DNA from: Serpula lacrymans var. lacrymans S7.9
Lineage: Eukaryota > Basidiomycota > Agaricomycetes > Boletales > Serpulaceae
Direction: 5' to 3'
Assembly (NCBI RefSeq): GCF_000218685.1
Contig: NW_006763303.1
Span: 1,045,250 to 1,109,249, forward strand
DNA: 64,000 bases
Shown: positions 26,885 through 35,982 of the stretch, in pieces
How positions within the stretch are numbered: position 1 is the stretch's first letter
Layout of the letters: the number at the start of each line of letters is the position of its first letter
Translations under genes and position numbers: made by a program
Notes under the pieces: model-generated
What the model was told of the DNA's origin: nothing
Seen by the model: only the letters and a program-made list of their open reading frames with translations
Database searches by the model: none

Positions 26885-27223
26885 GGATAACTGGTCTGTT
26901 TTTACTCCTTGATAAATTACCTGCTGCTTTACATCATGCTTGCTTGTTCACAATGGTTATGAAAGTCTCGTCTCATCGATATACTAGTACAGTCGGACTA
27001 CTATATAATGGATGTACTTATCCACACTTGACAGTGAGGAGAATTTTATTGGACCAAAATGTCTTTGAAATGGCTTAGAATATATAATATTTAGTTGACA
27101 TTTTAAGTGCTCAAAACTATGAATTTTACCTGTTTTGTAAATGCATTGACACATTAGACCCAGCCAAAAATGACAAAATTCCCATAGATGCCTATCATTG
27201 GGTGACTTTCCACTAGGCTTGTA
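26885..27223. other. Spacer after the PPR gene
   Basis: No gene recognised. Near 26988 the sequence TACAGTCGGACTACTATATA resembles the start of a pogo/Fot1-type inverted repeat, but no partner was found. Confidence 0.3.
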
Positions 27224-27480
27224 CAGTGACTCCAAAAACTGTTGCAATGTTTGGCCTAAACACGGTGCGCTTTGCACACCGCCAACAGGTGTGGAAAGAT
27301 CGCTTAGCTTTAGTAGGGTCGACAAAAGTACTTGGTCTTGGCTACAAAATGGTTCCTAGGTCATGTGATTTGGCCCAGCGGCTGTGAAGATATGTCCATT
27401 TCAAAACAGCAATACCATTGCAACAGTCTTTTCACTTTAGGTATCAAGGGAGATATCTAGGGAATATCAGTACTTGGTAT
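27224..27480 (+). mobile_element. 5' end of a Tc1-like element (no transposase)
   Basis: Begins CAGTGACTCCAAAAACTGTTG directly after TA. For about 230 bp it matches the inverted 5' end of the Tc1-like element at 53570-53786, with many substitutions. A gypsy LTR starts at 27491, so the rest is lost or displaced. Confidence 0.65.
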
Positions 27481-27490
27481 AGCCTCCTTT

Positions 27491-27905
27491 TGTAACAACC
27501 AAGTGTTTATATACTCTGGCGCACAACTCAAACAAGCAGTAGTGAAGTGAGTGGGAGTGGTTACCCCTTATGATAGGACCAAGTTAGTTGTGGGTAAACA
27601 ACAGGAGGACTCGCTGAGGAGTCTCCTTGATTTATTGGGTTTATATACATCTACAGACTATTTGTACATGTGTACTACATAGTTGATGAAGGCAGCGGCT
27701 GATGATTTTATAGGGCACAGCCCATGTGACCAGCTCCACTGTGTGAGAGACTTATAGCTAAGAATTAAAAAAAGCAGTGCAGTGGGAGAAAGTGGAGTTT
27801 GAACGAAAAAATGGAAAGTGCCGCATGGCACAGTGTGTGAAAACTACAAAAGAAAGTTTAAGTGGAGAATGAAATTTAAAGGTCTGAAAATTGTGTATCG
27901 TAACA
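27491..27905 (-). mobile_element. 3' LTR of a gypsy chromovirus, family A
   Basis: 415 bp, TGTAACAACC...TCGTAACA on the plus strand. On the minus strand it follows a purine tract (AGAAGGGGGGTAG) that suits a polypurine primer, and downstream of the integrase-chromodomain frame. This fixes the orientation of the LTR family. Confidence 0.85.
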
Positions 27906-27994
27906 CTACCCCCCTTCTAAGGCTTGACTTCCAGGCTCGACCAAGTACTGGAGGTAGTAGTTAGATTTTCGGGCAGAGGTTGAAAAAGGGAATT

Positions 27995-29362
27995 TCAAAG
28001 GGTTGAATCCATGCCTCTAAGCTTCCTAGGAGCTGAGGGATTCTTAGAATAATATTCTCGAACAGCATTGCGGGAATTGTTCAGATGGGCTTCTGGTTCC
28101 CACGTTCTGTCCTCGTCTCCATAGCCCTTCCATAGGACTAGGAACTCTAATTTTCCACGCTTCAAGTGTGCATCCACCACCCGTTTGACTTCATATTCTT
28201 CTTCACCTTCCTGGGTGACTAAAACCAGTCCAGGCTGTTCTATGCGCTGTCCTGGCAGTAGCCCTTTGTAGGGTTTTACACGGCTGATGTTGACCGTGGG
28301 TACTACCCTCATTCATCTTGGGAGTTCCAGCTCCACCACATTGGGTTTGACTTCCTTAATTCGGTAAGGACTGATCCACTTCTTGGTCAGTTTTCTAGAC
28401 TGCTGATCTTTTAATTTTAAATGGTTGGTATCTTACCAAACCAGGTCGCCGACCTTGTAATCAGGGGCCTTAGAGCATCTACGCTCTTCCCTGTCTTTCA
28501 TCTGCTCTACAGTTTTAAATAGCACCTTGCGTGTTTTGTCTAAGACAGACTTTATGTCTTTGACCATGCTCCTAGCAGGCTTGTTCTTGCTTTTGCCAGG
28601 TTCTACATCCATTCTGGGGAGGTATGACTATGTAATCTTGAATGGTGCTTTCCCTGTAGCCGACAACTGTTTGACATTATATGAGAACTGGGCTATCTTA
28701 AGCCACTTGGCCCAATCTGTCTGCCTGTCATTAATAAATATACGGAGCTATTGTTTCAATTCTTGATTGAGCCTCTCCATTTGTCCATCAGTCTGCGGAT
28801 GGAACACTGTTGATAATTTAGGTTTGATGCCCAGCATCCGGCACAATTTTTTTTGTGAATTCACTAGCAAATTGGGGCCCCCTATCGGACATAACCGTTT
28901 CTGGTAACCCATGGATAGACCATACAAAATCTTTAAATAATTCTGCCATACCCACGGCTGTAATAGTTTTATTTGTGGGAATAAATACCACTTCTTTGGA
29001 GAAGCGATCCACTACCACCATTACTGAATCATACCCATTTGACATGGGCAGATCCATTGTGAAGTCAACCAATATATTCTGCCAAGGACTAACTGGTATT
29101 GGATTTGGCATAAGTTTGCTGGCCAGCAGTTGATGCGAGTTCTTTGCCATGGCACATCTTAGACAGAATTTTATGTATTCCTGTACATCTTTGACCATGC
29201 CAGGCCACATGTAGTTTCTGGAGATCGACTCCATTGTTTGTTGCCATCCAGGGTGCCCAGGAGTGTCATCATGTCTATCTATTGTCTTGATCCTTGCAGA
29301 TTCAGGCACATAGATTTTATAATGGAAAAGCCCATCTTCCCATAAATAGTGTTCATTGTTGT
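27995..29362 (-). pseudogene. Gypsy chromovirus integrase and chromodomain (partial, decayed)
   Basis: From 29362 leftwards the frame encodes the integrase H2C2 finger (CLRCAMAKN follows the paired His) and the DDE core (LVDFTMDLPM, MSDRGPQFASEF). After a stretch with several shifts and stops (28818-28313), the frame at 28312-27995 encodes a chromodomain (YEVKRVVDAHLKRGKLEFLV, WKGYGDEDRTWEPEAHL). A C-terminal chromodomain defines chromoviruses. The upstream RT part is cut off where element B copy 3 begins at 29363. It is not functional. Confidence 0.85.
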
Positions 29363-29669
29363 TGTCATGCACCAAAGTTGATTGGCAGCATGGACAGGTG
29401 TCAAAAATGAAGCGAATATTCAAAAAGACTCGCCTTTGCGCCACACAGGCATAGTGCCACATGGAATAGTAATTAATATTGCCTTTTTCGAACTTGTGGC
29501 TGATCAGCACCACCTCTATTAGGCAATTCAGCTGCACTCACCTTTGCTTTTCCATTCAGTACTTTCGGCATTTTGGCATTTTGGCAAATTTTTGCATCCC
29601 CATTGGCTACACATTGCGCCCTTGCTTTTGTTGTTCTCCCTTACCTTTTTTTCTTTACTCAGTCCCACC

Positions 29670-30194
29670 ATGGGACCCTTACTCTCTTATTTATTCTCAC
29701 CCAATGGTTGCTTCTGGATCCCTATTCTGGTTCACCTCCTCGTCACCTCCACCCTCCTCCTCCTCATCTTCTTTGCTCCCCCACCATATCTGATGTCACC
29801 CCTTTCTATCTGTTTCTGTTGCCGGTCCATCGACCACCACATGCCACTGCTAATATCAGCAAAGCCCCGACGGCCGGTCCATCTTCATGACATCGATCTT
29901 TCATCATATACCATCAAAACATTGGTCACTCGTCTTGCCTGGTTGGAGTGTGGGTGGGTAGTTTTTGAGCTGGAGAAGGTTCATCCCCTTGCGTTACCTA
30001 TGTACATCACTGTCCCATTCACTTGGGTACACTTATCTTTCATCCATCGTCTTTGCTACAGCTACACCTACCACACACTGCCTGGGACTCACTTGTTCCA
30101 AATTGGAACTACTCCCCTCCCTCCCCCGTTTGACCAGGTGGTCCAGTACAACCAGTCCATTGGTAAGGCCATGGAACCATCAGATTTGGACTAG
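29670..30194 (+). CDS. Element-B ORF, copy 3 (hypothetical small membrane protein)
   Basis: Same product as at 20280-20822. The ATG sits in CCCACCATGGG and the frame runs to SDLD-stop. Relative to copies 1 and 2 it has an 18-bp in-frame deletion between two GGTCC repeats (near 29880) and many CpG transitions, yet no stop. Upstream of the ATG the copies lose frame with one another, which supports this start. Confidence 0.35.
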   Translation: MGPLLSYLFSPNGCFWIPILVHLLVTSTLLLLIFFAPPPYLMSPLSICFCCRSIDHHMPLLISAKPRRPVHLHDIDLSSYTIKTLVTRLAWLECGWVVFELEKVHPLALPMYITVPFTWVHLSFIHRLCYSYTYHTLPGTHLFQIGTTPLPPPFDQVVQYNQSIGKAMEPSDLD

Positions 30195-30915
30195 GTGGTG
30201 GACTGGTGGCTCCAGTTTCTTTTTTTCAGCAGAACATTCATTTACAGTGCAATTATTTTGATTTTGAATCATTTTATGGACACATTTTTTTAGAATGCCT
30301 GACTGACAATAAACGAACTGTGTTGATACTGATATTTTTTTGCCTTCTTTTTTTTACCGCATCCTCTTATGACATCACAATTTTCTTGCTCTCTTTCTGT
30401 TATTGGACTTTATTTTATGGCTGTACAAACCTGTGACATTACTTACATAGCATTCATTGTTCTATCTCTTTCTTTTCCTTATTTTGACAATCTTATCTTG
30501 TACTACCTATGCAGGATTTGTCAGCCTACATTCCTTCCTTCATGTTCATTCTCATTCTTTTTGCACAGCTATACTGTGCATAGCCTACCTTTCTTTTACT
30601 ATATAAACTCCTGTATTTTACCTTGTAAAAAAACAACGAGTACTCCAATCCAGACTTCTTCTCTAATCCCAAGTTCACCATTTGCTACTTGTGATCCAGT
30701 GTGGTCACAACACTTTTCCACTGCTACTACTGTCAATTGCTGTTATTGTCACTCTCCACTTCTGAAGTCATTGTCATCCCTTTCAATTAAAGTCCTTCTG
30801 AGCACTACAGTTTGTGTGTCAGGAGCCTGCTATCACTGGGAACCTCATCACCTCGTCTTCTTGTCGTTCTCAAACCTACCCTATAATTAGCAAGGTAGTG
30901 CTTGTCTATACTTGC

Positions 30916-31331
30916 TGTAACGACCAAGAGTTAGTTACTCTGGCGCACACAGAAACACACTACAAGGAAGTTGATGAGGGAGTGGTTACCCTTTAGGCTG
31001 CAGAGAGTTTGTTGGTTAACAACAGGAGGACTCGCTGAGGAGTCTCCTGGATCTATTGGGGTATATATACTACTACAGGGTTGTTTGTACATGTGTACTA
31101 TACAGTTGGTAGAGACAGTGGCTAATGATGTCATGGGGCCTAGCCCGCATGGCCAGCTCCACTGTGTGTGAGAGTTGTGTCTAAAATAAGAAGAAAGGCA
31201 ACGCGGCGCGAGAAAGAGGAGTTTGGACAAAAGGGGAAGTGCCACATAGCACCCTGTGTGAAAGCTAAAGTACAAGGTTAAAGTGGAGAATAAAAATAAA
31301 GGAAAGGTCCGAAAATTGTGTTATCGTAACA
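30916..31331 (-). mobile_element. Gypsy solo LTR, family A, inside element B copy 3
   Basis: 416 bp, TGTAACGACC...TCGTAACA. Flanks are CTTGC (30911-30915) and CTCGC (31332-31336): a 5-bp target duplication with one transition. Copies 1 and 2 of element B lack it at this site. Confidence 0.85.
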
Positions 31332-31566
31332 CTCGCCACAAAGCCCCTATCATCTATCTTCCAACTACCCCTCCTCCTCAAAATTCACACCCACACATCT
31401 CTGGGTTTTATTTTGAAGGACTGTTATACATACCACCCCACGAACAACCAGACCACTCCACTGTTCTAGGAGGCAAAGCCCATACACAAGTTCCATGGAA
31501 TCTGGGAGGATTGTGTGTTAGTTTGCTTTGTGTGTGGTTTTCTAACTACAATTCTCATCATTGACA

Positions 31567-32123
31567 ACGGTTAGGTCTAGTATTCCTCCCCACTCGTTCC
31601 TGGACCCATCCTTGGAACACTCTGAAGGTCTAGTTTCAGATCTTTCCATTTCATTAAACATCAGCTTCCTTCAGCTGACTAATCCAAAATTTTCAGTCTT
31701 CCAGCATTTCCCGCAAAACCAAAACTTGACCTTCACCACCAAGCCAGCGAAGTAACATTAAAATATTTTGTTTATCACTCATCTCAACAAATCGATAAAT
31801 AATACTCCTCTGGTTATTATTTATTCTACTCTGTCAATAGTAAGCGCCCATACAAAGCTGACCTGCCTCGTCGCGCCGGTTGTCATGGGCCAAGTCACGT
31901 CATGTGATAGCATCGGTTATGGATGAGACTTACTTAAGCTTGCTTAATTTATTTGTATCCTGAAATCGTGTAACATGACGTGACATAGCGTGAGAAATGT
32001 TGTTTGCCTGTCCAAAACGAGCGCGTTTGCAAAAGGCCGAACGGGCCCAAAGTTTACGTGTTATTTGCCATCTAACGTTGTGCCCAACCGCCAACCAACC
32101 ACCAACCACTAACCACCGCTGCG
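31567..32123. other. Spacer with no recognised feature
   Basis: AT-rich at first, then a short region before the nuclease-like ORF that probably contains its promoter. No TATA box that I would defend. Confidence 0.4.
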
Positions 32124-32921
32124 ATGGCTCAGCTTATTCGCTCTGCAAAGTCTGGCAGCGATTGGACGGACGCTGAACTCATCGCTTACAACGTCTCCAT
32201 CACGCCAACCTCCCCAGCTGTTTTTTTCCAATCCGGTGCAGACCCGTCGCTCGACCATCTTGATCCCGCCATCCTCACCTCATCTAATGCGGAAGACCCC
32301 AACCTCTCAGCGGCCACTGCAGACTACCTAGGCTACCTCGATCTCGCCACCCATGCCACCCAAGAAAGTGCCATTGACGACTTCGCCGCCGCGACTCTGA
32401 GGCTCCTGGGCTTCAACGAACGACACGCCACTGTGGCCACCCGCTACATTATACCTCTCACCATCTGCGGTGAGACTCGGGCGGCTCAAACAGATGTATG
32501 TGTTATCTACCGCCCCACCACTATACTACTCGTGCTCGTCGAGGATAAGACACTCTTTAACAAGACCAACGCTGAGGCGCAGGTTGTGGCAGAGGCGATC
32601 GCAGCGTTTCAATTTAATAACACAAAGCGCGCAGCGAGGGGCCAACATGTCCTAGAAGTTATGACCATTCCCTGCATCACGATGTTTGGCACCACCCCCA
32701 CCTTCTACCTCGTCCCTGTCACCAGGGAACTGAGTGATGCCGTCAAGACCGCTCAGTATCCAACGTCACAAACTCGGGTCTTGAAGTGCGTCACCATTGC
32801 GGAGCATCAAAGGTGGCTCAGTGATGGAATGGCGGACAGAGAATTTCGAAAGCTTGCTCTCACACGCTTCGTCGCGTTCAAGACTCTTGCAAGAAGCCAC
32901 TGGCAGCAGTACCTAGCTTAG
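32124..32921 (+). CDS. PD-(D/E)XK nuclease-like protein, intronless
   Basis: A 265-codon intact ORF with an N-terminal SDWTDAELIAYNV. Central LRLLGF and GETRAAQTDVCVIY lead to LLVLVEDKT and then NAEAQVVAEAIAAFQ. Asp124 (codon 32493), Glu140 and Lys142 (32541-32549) give D-x15-E-x-K, the core of PD-(D/E)XK nuclease folds. The strand/helix order around it fits. Similar intronless ORFs occur as lineage-expanded families in Agaricomycetes, to my recollection. The ORF is visibly richer in GC and CpG than the AT-rich, CpG-poor repeats around it, so it is younger, selected or recently placed. Function is not known; a DNA-cleaving role is inference. It could also be an inactive nuclease-fold protein. 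Confidence 0.55.
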   Translation: MAQLIRSAKSGSDWTDAELIAYNVSITPTSPAVFFQSGADPSLDHLDPAILTSSNAEDPNLSAATADYLGYLDLATHATQESAIDDFAAATLRLLGFNERHATVATRYIIPLTICGETRAAQTDVCVIYRPTTILLVLVEDKTLFNKTNAEAQVVAEAIAAFQFNNTKRAARGQHVLEVMTIPCITMFGTTPTFYLVPVTRELSDAVKTAQYPTSQTRVLKCVTIAEHQRWLSDGMADREFRKLALTRFVAFKTLARSHWQQYLA

Positions 32922-33485
32922 CTGTTGTTTACCCATCATGTTCAATGTGTGTTTCATCAATCTCATTCTCTTTATCACCATGTTTCACTTCCCTTAGACT
33001 GGACCTTATTTTCTGCCTGTTTTCTCCTCTTCTTTTGGCTTGTTTTCTTTCTCATTAGTTTCTTTTAAAGTGCATGGGTGCTATGAGTGGCTCTTAGAGT
33101 GCTATAGATTACTGCATTTTGACTGTTCATATATGTGGGAAGTTGGCTGTTGTTCACATTAGGTACTCATCTCTGGCCACATGTAGATATCACAAATGTC
33201 TATGTCTCTCCAACATACCATTGTTACTCTCCATCAAATACATATTTACCCTTACACTGCAGGCATTGGTTGATTGTAGCCAAGTTTATAACCTGAGAAT
33301 TGTTGGTACTAGAGGATGGAGGATGAAGGTATGTTATGAGTGTGGAATGGAGTGTAAAATTGGGATCTGGCTTAACTCGTGCACTAAGCCCTTCCACAGA
33401 CCTTGGTCCCTAACTCAATGGAGTGAACAAGGGGAGAGTAGAGGATGAAGCAGGAGAGGAGCAAAGGTCCTTCAGAAAAGGACCT
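32922..33485. other. Spacer containing a dispersed repeat fragment
   Basis: The part at about 33290-33480 is related to 40680-40850 (shared blocks such as GACCTTGGTCCCTAACT and GAGAGTAGAGGATGAA). No coding capacity recognised. Confidence 0.5.
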
Positions 33486-34015
33486 TGTAACAACCAAAGT
33501 TTGAATACTCTGGCACACAACTCAGACAAGCAAAGAGGAGAGTGGAGGAGTGGATAAACTTCTTATGGTAGGACCAAGTTAGTTGTGGGTAAACAACAGG
33601 AGGACTCACTGAGGAGTCTCCTTGATCTATTGAGGTTCATATATGTCTACAGGCTATTTGTACATGTGTACTATACAGTTGATAAATGTGGTAGCTGATG
33701 ATGTCATAGGTCACAGCTCTTGTGACCAGCTGCACCACGTGAGAGAGTTGTAACTATAAATAAAAGGGGGCAGCGCAGCACAAGAAAGTGAAAGTACAAT
33801 AGGAGCTTGAAAACCAAGGAAAATGCTGTATGGCAATAAAGGGGAAAGAAGTTTGAAACGGAGACTGAGAGTAGGAAGTCCAAAAATTTGTATCATAACA
33901 GTAAGTGGAGTTTGAAATAAAAGGAAAGTGCTGCATGGCACAAGTGTTTGAAAATGATAAAGAAAGTTAAAGGGGAAAATAAAAGTTGAAAGTCTGAAAA
34001 TTGTGCACCGTAGCA
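33486..34015 (-). mobile_element. Gypsy LTR family A, one full and one truncated copy in tandem
   Basis: 33486-33900 is a full-length diverged LTR (TGTAACAACC...ATCATAACA). 33901-34015 repeats the last ~115 bp of the family (plus-strand sense), ending GTGCACCGTAGCA. The flanks of the full copy do not match. Confidence 0.75.
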
Positions 34016-34168
34016 GAGGGAGGCAGCAGAGACAGGGGAGACACAGCCAATGTGTCCCTGCTCTGCCTGCGTGTCCCAGGGCTTGGAGTGCCAGTATAGT
34101 GGCGGGGGTCAATGAGCACGCGCCCGTGCCAATTGCAGGGCAAGCAGCTAGATGTACAAGGAGGACGA
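34016..34168 (+). pseudogene. 5' fragment of a gypsy gag, cut off by element B copy 2
   Basis: GC-rich stretch ending at the ACGA duplication. Read across the insertion it appears to continue the gag-like sequence after 35983. Only a short open stretch is visible. Confidence 0.35.
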
Positions 34169-35982
34169 TGTCGATGATGAGAACTGCAGTTAGAAAACCA
34201 CACACAAAACAAACTAACACACAATCCTCCCAGATTCCACGGAACTTGTTTATGGGCTTTGCCTCCTAGAACAGTGGAGTGGTCTGGTTGTTCGTGGGGT
34301 GGTACGTATAAAGATCCTTCAAAGTAAAACCCAGAGGTGTATGAGTGTGGGTTTTGAGGAGGAGGGATAGTTGAATTTATAGAAGGATAGGGGCTTGGTG
34401 ACGAGTATAGACGAGCACTACCTTGCTAATCGTAGCACAAGGTAGGTTTGAGAACAACAAGGATGACGAGGTGACGAGGTTCCCAGTGATAGCAGGCTCC
34501 TGACGCACAAACTGTAGTGCTCAGAAGGACTCTAATCGAAAGGGATGACAATGACTTCAAAAGTGGGAAGTGACAATGACAGCAGTTGACAGTGGTAGAA
34601 GTGGGAAGTGTTGTGACCACACTGGATCACAAGTAGCAGAGTAGTGAACTTGAGAGTAGAGAAGAAGTCTGGATTGGATTTCTTGTTTTTACAAGGTAAA
34701 ATACAGGGGTTTATATAGTAAAAGAGAAGTAGGCTATGCACAGTATAGCTGTGCAAAAAGAATGAGAAAGAATATGAAGGAAGGAATGTACGCTGACGAA
34801 TCCTGCGTAGGTAGTACAGGATAAGATTGTCAAAAAAAGAAAAGAAAGGGATAGAACAATAAATGCTGTGAGTAATGTCACAGGTTTGTACAGCCATAAA
34901 GTAAAGTCCAATAGCAAAAAGAGAGCAGGAAAATCATGATGTCATGGGAAGATGCAGTAAAAAAAGGGCAAAGCAAAACACTATCAGTATCAACACAGTT
35001 CCTTTATTGTCAGTCAGGCATTCTAAAAAAAATATGTGTCCATAAAAATGATTCAAAAATCAAAAATAATCGCACTGTAAATGAATGTTCTGCTGAAAAA
35101 AAAGAAACTGGAGCCACCGGTCCACCACCTAGTCCAAATCTGACAGTTCCATGGCCTTACCAATGGACTGGTTGTGTTGGACCACCTGATCAAATGAGGG
35201 AGGGAGAGGAGTAGTTCCAATTTGGAACAAGTGAGTCCCAGGCAGCGTGTGGTAGGTGTAGCTGTAGCGAAGACGATGGACAAATGATAAGTGTACCCAA
35301 GTGAATGGGACAGCGATGAACATGGGCGACGCAAGGGGATGAACCTTCTCCAGCTCAAAAACTACCCACCCACGCTCCAACCAGGCAAGACGAGCGACCG
35401 ATGTTTTGATAGTATATGATGGCAGATCGACGTCATGAAGATGGACCTGTTGCCCTATTTGGACCGGCCGCCGGGGCTTTGCTGATATCAGCAGTGGCAC
35501 GTGGTAGTCAACGGATCGGCGACGGAAGCGGATAGGAAGTGGTGACATCAGAAATGGTGGGGGTGCAAAGAAGATGAGGAGGAGGAGGGTGGAGGTGACG
35601 AGGAGGTGAACTAAAATGGGGACCCAGAAACGACCGTCGGGTGAGAATAAAAAGGAGAGGAAGGGGCCCATGGTGGGGCTAGGCAAAGGAAGGGGAGTAA
35701 GGGAAACGACAAAAGCGAGGGCGCAATGCAATGTGTAGCCAGTGGCGACGCGAAAATTTGCCAAAATGCCAAAATGCGGAAAGTACCGGATGGAAAAGCA
35801 AAGGTGAGCGTGACTGGATTGCCTAATAGAGGTGGTGCTGATCAGCCACAAGTTCAAAAAGGGCAATATTAATTACTATTCCACGTGGCACTGTGCCTGT
35901 GTGGCGCAAAGGCGAGTCTTTTTGAATATTCGCTTCGTTATTGACACCTGTCCATGCTACCAATCAACTTTGGTGCATGACA
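34169..35982 (-). mobile_element. 1.81-kb LTR-like element B, copy 2, TSD ACGA
   Basis: TGTCGATGATGAG...GGTGCATGACA flanked by ACGA (34165-34168 and 35983-35986). It is nearly identical to copy 1. It carries the TATATAAA box on the minus strand (34710-34717) and the ~180-codon ORF. It is inserted in a gypsy gag region. Confidence 0.8.
35129..35671 (-). CDS. Element-B ORF, copy 2 (hypothetical small membrane protein)
   Basis: 180 codons from an ATG in CCACCATGGG at 35671 to SDLD-stop at 35129. The hydrophobic segment is around residues 15-41, then RFRRRSVDYHVPLLISAKPR and a C-terminal half ending QHNQSIGKAMELSDLD. In this copy the frame is open a further 65 codons upstream, but that part is not kept in phase in copy 3. 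No known family. Confidence 0.35.
   Translation of the reverse strand: MGPFLSFLFSPDGRFWVPILVHLLVTSTLLLLIFFAPPPFLMSPLPIRFRRRSVDYHVPLLISAKPRRPVQIGQQVHLHDVDLPSYTIKTSVARLAWLERGWVVFELEKVHPLASPMFIAVPFTWVHLSFVHRLRYSYTYHTLPGTHLFQIGTTPLPPSFDQVVQHNQSIGKAMELSDLD

Larger units (their letters stand above)
29363..31566 (+). mobile_element. LTR-like element B, copy 3, with nested gypsy LTR
   Basis: Inverted relative to copies 1 and 2. Reads TGTCATGCACC...CATTGACA, with the TATATAAA box at 30600-30607. It is the most diverged copy, with widespread loss of CpG relative to the other two. A family-A solo LTR is nested at 30916-31331. The outer flanks (TTGT and ACGG) do not match, unlike the 4-bp duplications of copies 1 and 2. 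Confidence 0.75.

Noticed and set aside
26988..27010. TACAGTCGGACTACTATATA as a pogo/Fot1 element end
   Set aside because: No inverted partner or transposase found nearby.
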